Below are positions 31,443 to 38,985 of a stretch of 64,000 bases of DNA, piece by piece; the first letter of the stretch is position 1; each line of letters starts with the position of its first letter. The notes beneath the pieces are model-generated. The model saw only the letters and a program-made list of their open reading frames with translations, had not been told where the DNA came from and ran no database searches. Both the position numbers and the translations under genes were made by a program. This stretch comes from J095 sp964517605 (GTDB taxonomy: Bacteria > Chloroflexota > Anaerolineae > 4572-78 > J111): the NCBI GenBank assembly GCA_964517605.1, contig CAZFCE010000022.1:1-64000 (forward strand). Direction: 5' to 3'.

Positions 31443-33191
31443 TTAATTGACGTTGATAGTCACTGTGGACGGAGCGGAATCTGCCGTGCCATCGTTGGCA
31501 TTGTAAGTGAATGTTACCGCGCCGGTAAAGCTAGCCGGAGGAGTGTAGGTAAACCCGCCATCGGCGTCGAGCGTGAGCGTGCCGGCGGTGGGGTCGCCGA
31601 CCAGGTTGGCTTGCAACGTATCGTTTTCAACATCGGTATCATTGGCCAGCACGCCGGGCGCAGCCACCGACAACGTGGTGTTGGAAATCACCGAGTAAGT
31701 ATCGGCGTTAGCCTGGGGCGGATCGTTGATGGGAATTTGGGTAACAGTTACTATGGCGGTGGCGGTAAGGTTGCCATCGCTAATGGTGTAGTAAAAGGTA
31801 TCAACGCCATCAAAATTGGGATTGGGTGTGTAGCGCACGCTAATGCCATCGGTGCTGGTGGAGCCGTTGGCCGGAGTTGTAACCGCAATCACCGTGAGCG
31901 GGTCGCCGTCCACATCAGAATCATTGGCCAGCACAAAAATATCTTCCGGCGTGTCTTCGGCATTTGAAGCGGAGTCGGGCACGGCCACGGGGGCATGATT
32001 TACCGGCGTTACGGTCACGGTAACGGTGGCGGTATCGGTAAGGCTGCCATCACTGACGGTGTAGGTGAACACGGCTAGCCCTACATAACCGGTGGACGGC
32101 GTAAAATATACGCTGCTGGAGTTATTGGCAACCGTGCCGGCGGGGGTGCTGCCCACGGCGGCAACAAACAGCGTTGGCCCGTCAATATCAATGTCGTTGC
32201 TTAACACCGGCAGGCTGATTGGCGTATCCTGAGGTGTGGAGAATTCATCATCAACGGCTTGCGGCGGGTCGTTCACCGGCGTCACCGTAATCGAAACGGT
32301 GGCCGTGGCGCAATCGCCATCGTCATCACAAATGCGATAGGTGAGGCTGTCGGAGCCGTTGTAGTTGGCCGCCGGCGTGTAGATAATCTCCCCGGTGGCC
32401 GGATTGGCCGCCGCCGTGCCGTGAGCCGGGTTGGCCGTAATGGCCAGCGTGCTAGGCACAATTACGCCATCGGAGTCGCTGTCGTTGGCCAGCGGGTTAA
32501 ATGTAACCGAGTCGTCTTCGGCCACAGTGACCGTGTCGTTGCCGGCGGTGGGCGCGTGATTGGTAGTTGTCGGCGTGGCGGTAGCCGGGTGCGAGGTTGA
32601 GGTGGCGGTGGGCGGCTCGGTGGTGGCGGTTGCGGTGGGGAGAGCCGAGGTGCCCGTTGGCGTGGGGCCGGCCACGGTGGGCGATGGCGACGCCGGCGGC
32701 GGGGTTGCGGAGGCAACCGGGGTTTTGATGCCGGCGGTGGGCGTGGCGGCTATCGGCTTGGGTGTAGGCGATGCCGGCGGCGGCGTAACGCCAGGTTTGC
32801 TCGTTGGCGTGGCCGTTGGCGTTGGAACGGCAGCCGTGGGCGTAGAAAATTGAATAGGCGTAATTTTGGGCAGCAGCGCCACCGCCACCGCTCCGGCTTC
32901 AACCAGCCGGGGCGTGGCGGCCAGGGCCAGTTCGTCGCTGGCAATTTCGGCAATAATCCGGTCCCGGTCAATGGGAGCCAGTTCAATCAACGCGCTGGGG
33001 CCGTAATCGGCCCGAATGCGGGGGATAATCCCGCCAATAATTTTGTCGCGGTCAATAAAATACAGGGCGCTATTGGACGATAACAACACGCAGGCAAAAC
33101 TCAACAGCAAAAACAGCAGGGCAATGATAATCCGCCATAAATCAGAACGCCGTTTATTATTCTGTTCCGTTTTTTTTACGTGATTGTCCAT
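31443..33191 (-). CDS. Membrane-anchored protein with tandem cadherin-like (Ig-like) repeats
   Basis: The 582-residue protein has one N-terminal membrane helix (LWRIIIALLFLLLSFACVLL, about 18-38). A proximal domain and a Thr-Pro-Ala rich linker (about 120-205) precede four to five tandem cadherin-like repeats of about 95 residues. Each starts with a form of NHAPTAGNDTVTVAEDDSV and contains LANDSDSDG calcium-type motifs and ending GDCATATVSITVTPVNDPP-type strands. ATG at 33191 lies 2 bases beyond the stop of the histidine kinase; the longer TTG start overlaps it. It is followed by the adhesin gene 74 bases downstream, so the three genes probably form one unit. Confidence 0.87.
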   Translation of the reverse strand: MDNHVKKTEQNNKRRSDLWRIIIALLFLLLSFACVLLSSNSALYFIDRDKIIGGIIPRIRADYGPSALIELAPIDRDRIIAEIASDELALAATPRLVEAGAVAVALLPKITPIQFSTPTAAVPTPTATPTSKPGVTPPPASPTPKPIAATPTAGIKTPVASATPPPASPSPTVAGPTPTGTSALPTATATTEPPTATSTSHPATATPTTTNHAPTAGNDTVTVAEDDSVTFNPLANDSDSDGVIVPSTLAITANPAHGTAAANPATGEIIYTPAANYNGSDSLTYRICDDDGDCATATVSITVTPVNDPPQAVDDEFSTPQDTPISLPVLSNDIDIDGPTLFVAAVGSTPAGTVANNSSSVYFTPSTGYVGLAVFTYTVSDGSLTDTATVTVTVTPVNHAPVAVPDSASNAEDTPEDIFVLANDSDVDGDPLTVIAVTTPANGSTSTDGISVRYTPNPNFDGVDTFYYTISDGNLTATAIVTVTQIPINDPPQANADTYSVISNTTLSVAAPGVLANDTDVENDTLQANLVGDPTAGTLTLDADGGFTYTPPASFTGAVTFTYNANDGTADSAPSTVTINVN

Positions 33192-33193
33192 AA

Positions 33194-35449
33194 TTACCAA
33201 TCGTCTTCGGGGGCAATGGTTGCCAGTGAAAAACTAAAGGTGCTGCCCCGGTTCAATTCGCTTTTTACCCACATTTTGCCGCCGTGCGCCTCAATGATGG
33301 CTTTGCTGGTGTATAACCCCAGCCCCGCGCCGCTAACTTCAAAGGTGTGTTCCTCGTGGATGGCCCGGAAAAAGCGGGTAAAGAGAAACCGCTGGTTTTC
33401 TACCGAAATTCCCACGCCGGTATCCACCACATCCACCTGCACCGAACCGTTATGCGGCTGCATGTTAACTGCCACCCGGCCACCCGGTAGCGTGTAACTG
33501 TGTGCGTTTTTTATTAGATTGTGCATTACCCGGAGCAACCGGTCGTAATCGCCGGCAACCCACACTTCCTGTTCCGGCAGGTTGGTTGCAAACAGCATGT
33601 CGCGCTCGTTCATTTTTTCCAGCCACCGGCCCGTTTCCTCTTCAACCAGGTCCGACAGGTTGAGCGGTTCGCGATCAACCCCCAGATTGCCGGCATCAAT
33701 TTGCGACAGATCGAGCATTTGCTGGATGATTTCCAGCAAATCATCCACATTAGAGCCAATCGTGTCAATAAATTCAAGCTGACGGGCATCCAGCCGGCCC
33801 GCTGCCGTCATTTTGAGCAAATCATTGTACCCTTTGATAGCCGCCAGCGGCGTGCGCAACTCGTGCGACATGCTGGTGATGAAATCGTCTTTTAGTTTTT
33901 CGGCTTCATATTCACGGGTAATGTCGCGCAACACCACCACCTCGCCCAGTTGGTTGTTACCTGACGATACTACCGGCGCGGACAGGGCGCTAAACATTTT
34001 TTGGCCCGCTTCAAAGCGGTGTGTTTCTTTAAAATCGAAGCCGCTCAAATACCCCAACAGCGAGTTAGTTGGGGCGGTGACCGGCTGGTTTTTGCCAACG
34101 GCCTGCAACGATTTTTGCCACAGGTTTTGTTCCATTTCGGCCATAATCTGGTCGGCGGCGGGGTTTTTAATCACAATTTGCCCGTCGGGGCCGAGCACCA
34201 CCACACCGTCGGCAATACTGTGCAAAATGGCGTTGAGCTTGCTGGCTTCCTCCTCCTGAATTTTCAGCAGCCGTTGCAATTCCATGGTCATGTCATCAAA
34301 CGTGTTGGCTAAAATGCCAATTTCGTCCTCTTGTTTCAGGCCGGTGCGCTGGCCCAGATCACCGGCGGAGATGGCCCGCGACGTTTGCACCAGCCGCAAA
34401 ATCGGCTCGCTGATGCGCCGCGAGATAAAATAGCCAATGCCAAACACCGTAATCACGCCCATTGAAAAAACCAAAATGAGCACGTTGCGGCTCTGGTCGG
34501 TGGTGTCGGTGATAAAATTGGTGGGCAGGGCCACGGCGTACACGCCGTAGGTTTTATCGCGTAGTTGAAAAGGGGCATACGCCAGCCGGTAGCCCTGGTC
34601 GCGCACCAAAATATCGCCCCCGGTGTCCTCGCGCGGCAAAAATAGCTGATCCAGCAGGGTGACATCCTGGTTTTGCAGCACTTGCTGGTAGCGCGCTGCA
34701 TCAAAAAAGGAAAAAGTCTCTTTGAGTTGAGTTTTACTCAGCGGAAAGGTTGAGGCCAGCACCTGCCCGGTTTCATCAAACAAAACAATCTGGGCCAGGG
34801 CCAGGTTTTGCAGGTTGACCAATTCGTTGTGTAGGTAGGTGCCCACCAGCGCCGCTCCCACCGTGCCCTTATCGGTGCGGATTGGGCCAACCGTGTAAAC
34901 CATCAACTCGTTCAGGTCGGGGTCCAGCGCCAGTTGCGCCGATTTGTTGCCGGCAGGGTCGGCCAGCACTTCCTGCACCGATGGCCATTTTGATAAATCC
35001 AGCCGGCTGCCGGAACTGGTTTTTATAAACACATTCTCGCCGGTGCTCTCGCGGTGAAACCGGATCATCTCTTTGCCCTGCGTATCAATAATAATGATAC
35101 TGTCAATGGCGCGGGCGTTGGCAATAACCGGCGAAATCAGTTCGTCCAGCCGGGTGACATCGCGGTTAATCACCGCTTCGGGTACGCCGATGGTGCTGGC
35201 TACTACCCGTTCGATTTCCAACCGAAAGCGCTCTGTGTTTACAATTTCATCGCGAACAACCAGTGCGGCTTCCCGAAGCTGGTTTTTTAACCGGGACTCA
35301 AACGAGCCGGCTACCAACCGGACTACCACAAAAACCCCCATCGCCGCCAAAATTAAGGTAAGTATGGCGTAGGGGATGATAATCTTTTTACTGATGCTGG
35401 AAGAAAAAAAGCGAAAGAGCTTTTTTGGCCAGCTAATGGGAGCGGTCAT
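33194..35449 (-). CDS. Membrane sensor histidine kinase (Cache-like sensor, HAMP, PAS)
   Basis: The 751-residue protein has membrane helices near 24-45 and 315-338. They flank a 270-residue external sensor (Cache-like, containing VVRDEIVNTERFRLEIERVV). A HAMP domain (about 340-392), a PAS domain (about 400-510), a HisKA domain with an intact H box MSHELRTPLAAIKGYNDLL (near 527), and a HATPase domain (MHNLIKNAHSY, DTGVGIS, GAGLGLYTSKAIIEAHGG) follow. No receiver domain or response regulator is adjacent. The next gene starts 2 bases later and encodes a cadherin-like protein, so the sensor may monitor or regulate the surface proteins; this is inference. Confidence 0.93.
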   Translation of the reverse strand: MTAPISWPKKLFRFFSSSISKKIIIPYAILTLILAAMGVFVVVRLVAGSFESRLKNQLREAALVVRDEIVNTERFRLEIERVVASTIGVPEAVINRDVTRLDELISPVIANARAIDSIIIIDTQGKEMIRFHRESTGENVFIKTSSGSRLDLSKWPSVQEVLADPAGNKSAQLALDPDLNELMVYTVGPIRTDKGTVGAALVGTYLHNELVNLQNLALAQIVLFDETGQVLASTFPLSKTQLKETFSFFDAARYQQVLQNQDVTLLDQLFLPREDTGGDILVRDQGYRLAYAPFQLRDKTYGVYAVALPTNFITDTTDQSRNVLILVFSMGVITVFGIGYFISRRISEPILRLVQTSRAISAGDLGQRTGLKQEDEIGILANTFDDMTMELQRLLKIQEEEASKLNAILHSIADGVVVLGPDGQIVIKNPAADQIMAEMEQNLWQKSLQAVGKNQPVTAPTNSLLGYLSGFDFKETHRFEAGQKMFSALSAPVVSSGNNQLGEVVVLRDITREYEAEKLKDDFITSMSHELRTPLAAIKGYNDLLKMTAAGRLDARQLEFIDTIGSNVDDLLEIIQQMLDLSQIDAGNLGVDREPLNLSDLVEEETGRWLEKMNERDMLFATNLPEQEVWVAGDYDRLLRVMHNLIKNAHSYTLPGGRVAVNMQPHNGSVQVDVVDTGVGISVENQRFLFTRFFRAIHEEHTFEVSGAGLGLYTSKAIIEAHGGKMWVKSELNRGSTFSFSLATIAPEDDW

Positions 35450-35478
35450 AGCCCGACACTCTATTCGTTACCACCGTT

Positions 35479-35559
35479 GTAACGGCAAAACCGCCAGTCC
35501 GGTTGGGCTTATGGTATAATTTGTCAATAATTTTTTGGCGCTAAAAATTTTGCCGTTAC
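35479..35559. repeat. 12-bp inverted repeat flanking the mnmE promoter
   Basis: GTAACGGCAAAA (35479-35490) and TTTTGCCGTTAC (35548-35559) are perfect inverted copies separated by 57 bp, and the extended -10 box of mnmE lies between them. It may be an operator pair for the divergent histidine kinase and mnmE genes, or a long-range stem. Confidence 0.6.
35512..35520 (+). promoter_or_regulatory. Extended -10 promoter of mnmE
   Basis: TGG followed by TATAAT (35515-35520), 56 bases upstream of the mnmE start. No good -35 box is visible. Confidence 0.6.
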
Positions 35560-35575
35560 GGGAGATACCCCATTT

Positions 35576-36952
35576 ATGTACAGTTTAGATGATACCATAG
35601 CCGCCATTGCCACGTCAATAGGCCATAGCGGCGTAGGGATTGTAAAGCTCAGCGGCCCCGATGCGCCCGCTATTGCCCAAAAAATATTTAAACCCGCCCG
35701 GAGCAAATCCCGTTTAAAACCATACCGGTTGCACTACGGCGTTATTGTTGATCCCCGCAGCGGCGAAGCCATTGACGAGGCGCTGGTGGTGCACATGCCG
35801 CAACCGCACAGCTACACCCGGCAGGATGTCGTCGAAATCCAGGCGCACGGCGGGCCAATCCCGTTGCGGCGTATTTTACAACTGGTGCTCAGTTTGGGCG
35901 CGCGTCCCGCCGAAGCCGGCGAGCTAACCCTGCGCGCCTTTTTAAATGGCCGGCTGGATTTGGCCCAGGCCGAAGCCGTGCTCGACATCATCGAGGCCAA
36001 AACCGAGGCCGCGTTGCGCGTTGCCGCCGAGCAACTCAGCGGCAGCCTGTCGGCGCAGGTTGCCGCCGTTAGAAGCCGATTAATGGACCAACTGGCCTTT
36101 TTGGAAGCCAGCATTGATTTTGTGGAAGATGAGATTCCGTTTCAGGATATTATCGCGCCTTTAACTGTTGTCTCTGAAATGCTGCAAAAGTTACTCAAAA
36201 GCGCCGATTTTGGCCAAATTTACCGGCAGGGCGTAAAAGCCGCCATTGTGGGTCAGCCTAACGTGGGCAAAAGTAGCCTGCTCAACGCCCTGTTGCGCGG
36301 CGACCGGGCCATTGTTACCGATATTCCCGGCACCACCCGCGACACGCTGGAAGAAACTGCCAACGTGGGCGGTATTCCGCTGGTGCTGGTTGATACCGCC
36401 GGGATTCGCCGCCAGGCCAACGATGCCGTGGAGCGCATTGGTATTGAACGCAGCCAGGCCGCGCTGCAAAAAGCCGATATCGCCTTGCTGGTGGTAGATG
36501 GCAGCCACCCCGTAACGCCGGGTGATTGGGACATTGAGCAATTGGCGCGAGGCAAACCGGCGTTGCTGGTGGTTAACAAAACCGATCTGCGGGTTGGCCC
36601 CATTATTGAGCCGCCGCCCAACTTTTTGCCCGGCGCGCCGCGCGTGCCAATTTCGGCGTTGGCGGGCATTGGCATTGAGGCGCTGGAAGAGGCCATTCAG
36701 CAATTAATTTTAGGGGGACAGGTAACTACCGCCGATACGCCGTTACTCAGCAACCCGCGCCACAAAGCCCTGATTCAACAGGCGTTCGACCACGCGCAGG
36801 CCGCCATTGCCGGCCAGCAAGCCGGGCTCACGCCCGATTTGGTTTCGATTGATGTGCGCGAAGCGGTGGAAGCGTTGGGCCAAATCACCGGTGAAAGCGT
36901 TACCGCAGATTTGCTCGATACCATTTTTAGCAAGTTTTGCATTGGCAAATAA
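35576..36952 (+). CDS. mnmE: tRNA uridine-5-carboxymethylaminomethyl modification GTPase MnmE
   Basis: With MnmG, MnmE modifies the wobble uridine of several tRNAs. The 458-residue protein has the N-terminal tetrahydrofolate-binding domain (about 1-120) and helical domains that surround a G domain. The P loop is GQPNVGKSSLLNALL (near 222-236), switch motif TDIPGTTRDTLEE, DTAG and the specificity motif NKTD. The C-terminal catalytic FCIGK is present. The start ATG at 35576 aligns with the family (MYSLDDTIAAIATSIG). It converges on ruvA with a gap of only 13 bp and no terminator between them. Confidence 0.96.
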   Translation: MYSLDDTIAAIATSIGHSGVGIVKLSGPDAPAIAQKIFKPARSKSRLKPYRLHYGVIVDPRSGEAIDEALVVHMPQPHSYTRQDVVEIQAHGGPIPLRRILQLVLSLGARPAEAGELTLRAFLNGRLDLAQAEAVLDIIEAKTEAALRVAAEQLSGSLSAQVAAVRSRLMDQLAFLEASIDFVEDEIPFQDIIAPLTVVSEMLQKLLKSADFGQIYRQGVKAAIVGQPNVGKSSLLNALLRGDRAIVTDIPGTTRDTLEETANVGGIPLVLVDTAGIRRQANDAVERIGIERSQAALQKADIALLVVDGSHPVTPGDWDIEQLARGKPALLVVNKTDLRVGPIIEPPPNFLPGAPRVPISALAGIGIEALEEAIQQLILGGQVTTADTPLLSNPRHKALIQQAFDHAQAAIAGQQAGLTPDLVSIDVREAVEALGQITGESVTADLLDTIFSKFCIGK

Positions 36953-36965
36953 CCTGCCACCGCTC

Positions 36966-37550
36966 CTAAAAACGGGCCAGGCTGCTTAACGCCACGCGCA
37001 CTTTTTCTTCGATGCTCTCGTTTTTTACTTCGGGGGGAAGCTGTTGCAAGGCCGCCTGCGCTTCAACCACGCTATAGCCCAGCGTCGTGAGGGCGGCAAT
37101 CACCTCGCCGTCGGTATCGCTGATGGGCGTGGCCGTCACAAAAATATCTTCAAACCCAATTTTATCTTTCAATTCAAAGACAATCTGCTTGGCCTTTTTG
37201 GGGCCGATACCCGGCACCCGCGCCAAAATTGCCGCTTCGCCGCTGGCTACGGCCTGGCGCAGCGTTTCGGCGGGGATGTGCGACAGAATGGCCAGCGCCA
37301 CTTTGGGGCCAATGCCCTGCACTTTGAGCAGGGTGCGGAACAAATCCAGTTCCTCTTTGTCAACAAAACCAAATAACGTCATTTCCTGCTCGCGGATGTG
37401 GTGGTGGGTAAAAATCCGGGTTTTTACGCCCACTTCCAACGTATCAAGCAGGGTGGTAGGCGCTTGCACCACGTAGCCCACGCCGCTCACCTCTAGCAGC
37501 AGGCTGTCTTCGGTTTTGTCTATAACTTCACCACAGAGCGATCCAATCAT
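36966..37550 (-). CDS. ruvA: Holliday junction branch migration protein RuvA
   Basis: RuvA binds four-way DNA junctions and loads RuvB. The 194-residue protein has the N-terminal OB fold (MIGSLCGEVIDKTEDSLLLE), two helix-hairpin-helix segments (LLKVQGIGPKVALAIL and LARVPGIGPKKAKQIV) and a C-terminal RuvB-binding domain (AALTTLGYSVVEAQAAL). GAGGCGG precedes the ATG. It is downstream of ruvC on the same strand, but a terminator-like hairpin lies between them. ruvB is not in this window. Confidence 0.95.
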   Translation of the reverse strand: MIGSLCGEVIDKTEDSLLLEVSGVGYVVQAPTTLLDTLEVGVKTRIFTHHHIREQEMTLFGFVDKEELDLFRTLLKVQGIGPKVALAILSHIPAETLRQAVASGEAAILARVPGIGPKKAKQIVFELKDKIGFEDIFVTATPISDTDGEVIAALTTLGYSVVEAQAALQQLPPEVKNESIEEKVRVALSSLARF

Positions 37551-37561
37551 TGCCGCCTCAC

Positions 37562-37585
37562 AAAAAACCTGGCTAATTGCCAGGT
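37562..37585 (-). terminator. Terminator-like hairpin between ruvC and ruvA
   Basis: ACCTGGC-AATTA-GCCAGGT (37585-37567) followed by six T on the minus strand. It lies wholly in the 45-bp gap between the ruvC stop and the ruvA start, so ruvA expression would depend on read-through. Confidence 0.65.
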
Positions 37586-37595
37586 TTTGGGGATT

Positions 37596-38081
37596 TTATT
37601 CTAACATGCGCAGCCGGGCGGAGTGCAGATGGCAAATAGCCACTGCCAGCGCGTCGGCGGCGTCGTCGGGCCGGGGGATGTCGTTCAGGTTGAGCAGCAG
37701 TTTAACCATGTGCTGCATTTGCAGTTTATCGGCCCCGCCGTGGCCGGTGATGGCCTGTTTTATTTCCAGCGGTTTGTATTCGGTGATGGGCAGGTTGGCG
37801 TTGGCTAAAGCCAGCATAGCCGCGCCGCGCCCGTGCCCCACCGCCAGCGCCGTTTTGGCGTTTTTGCTAAAAAACAACTCTTCAATGGCGGCGGCTTCGG
37901 GTTGCCACTGCTCAATTAGCCGGGTGAGTTCGCGGTAAATTATCTGGAGCCGCTGCGGTAACGGCATACCGGCGGCGGTATTGATGACGCCGCCGCCGAG
38001 CATATGCAAATTATCGCCGTCGCCTTCAACCACACCCCAGCCGGTAATGGCGGTGCCGGGGTCTACCCCAATAATGCGCAC
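37596..38081 (-). CDS. ruvC: Crossover junction endodeoxyribonuclease RuvC
   Basis: RuvC cuts Holliday junctions. The 161-residue protein has the acidic catalytic set: D7 in IIGVDPGTAITGWG, E in AAIEELFFSKN (near 67), and the paired aspartates in PDDAADALAVAICH (near 139-142). The start codon is GTG, overlapping the yebC stop by one base (TAGTG), so the two are translationally coupled. yebC-ruvC-ruvA is a widely conserved order. Confidence 0.95.
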   Translation of the reverse strand: MRIIGVDPGTAITGWGVVEGDGDNLHMLGGGVINTAAGMPLPQRLQIIYRELTRLIEQWQPEAAAIEELFFSKNAKTALAVGHGRGAAMLALANANLPITEYKPLEIKQAITGHGGADKLQMQHMVKLLLNLNDIPRPDDAADALAVAICHLHSARLRMLE

Positions 38082-38833
38082 TAGGCGGCTTCCATTTGCG
38101 CCATTACTTCATCGCTGATGCCCAGGCCGGAGAAAACCTGATCCACGTCATCCAATTCTTCCAGCGCCTCGATGACATTCATTACTTTGATGGTATCCGC
38201 CGCGCTCAATTCAATTTCGTTTTTGGGCACTTCAGACAGCCCGGTTTCGCTAATTTTTAAGCCGGATTTTTGCAGGGCCGTAACCACCGCATGCAGTTCG
38301 GACGCTTCGGTGTAAATTTGGAATGATTCTTCGCCAATTTCCACATCTTCGGCGCCGGCTTCAACCGCCATCATAAAAACTTCGTCGGGGTCCTGGTTGG
38401 TGCGCTCTACGGTAATGTAGCCTTTGGTTTCAAACATCCAGCCCACCGCGCCGGCTTCGGTCATATTGCCGCCGGCTTTGTTGAGAATGCGCCGCACATC
38501 GGAAAGGGCGCGGTTGCGGTTATCGGTGAGACAGCGGATGAGCAGCGGCACGCCGTTGGGGGCAAAGGCTTCGTAGGTGATTTCATCCACATCGCCGCCT
38601 TCGAGTTCCCCGGTGCCTTTTTTAATGGCCCGCTCAATGTTTTCTTTAGGCATGTTGGCGGCCCGGGCTTTATCCACAGCCAGGCGCAACGCCGGGTTAG
38701 CGCTGGGGTCGCTGCTGCCGTGGCGAGCGCCCAGCATAATTTCGCGGGCAATGCGCGTAAACAGTTTGCCGCGTTTGGCATCCTCGGCCCCTTTTTTGCG
38801 TTTGATGGTGCTCCATTTACTGTGTCCAGACAT
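38081..38833 (-). CDS. YebC/PmpR/TACO1 family protein
   Basis: A 250-residue protein with the family start SGHSKWSTIKRKKGAEDAKR and the three-domain layout expected. The region CLTDNRNRALSDVRRILNKAGG is diagnostic. Some members act as DNA-binding regulators and others assist ribosomes stalled at proline stretches; which applies here is unknown. An extended -10 promoter lies upstream (38878-38886). The stop codon overlaps the ruvC GTG by one base. Confidence 0.95.
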   Translation of the reverse strand: MSGHSKWSTIKRKKGAEDAKRGKLFTRIAREIMLGARHGSSDPSANPALRLAVDKARAANMPKENIERAIKKGTGELEGGDVDEITYEAFAPNGVPLLIRCLTDNRNRALSDVRRILNKAGGNMTEAGAVGWMFETKGYITVERTNQDPDEVFMMAVEAGAEDVEIGEESFQIYTEASELHAVVTALQKSGLKISETGLSEVPKNEIELSAADTIKVMNVIEALEELDDVDQVFSGLGISDEVMAQMEAA

Positions 38834-38877
38834 ACCAATACCTCTCTCGGAGAAATAGCTTCAAATAAAGTGGCGAT

Positions 38878-38886
38878 ATTATATCA
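38878..38886 (-). promoter_or_regulatory. Extended -10 promoter of yebC-ruvC-ruvA
   Basis: On the minus strand TGA followed by TATAAT (38883-38878); the -35 candidate TGGCTA is weak. The start codon of yebC is 45 bases downstream. Confidence 0.6.
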
Positions 38887-38931
38887 CCAAGCCCAAATTC
38901 TAGCCAGAGTTTATAGTGACAGCGACGCAAC

Positions 38932-38955
38932 AAAAAAGCCGGCCTTGCGGCCAGC
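38932..38955 (-). terminator. Intrinsic terminator of ftsK
   Basis: GCTGGCC-GCAA-GGCCGGC (38955-38938) with a GNRA-type tetraloop is followed by six T on the minus strand, 30 bases after the ftsK stop. Confidence 0.85.
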
Positions 38956-38985
38956 CCGGTTAATTTTGGGCGCGAGCCAACCGGG

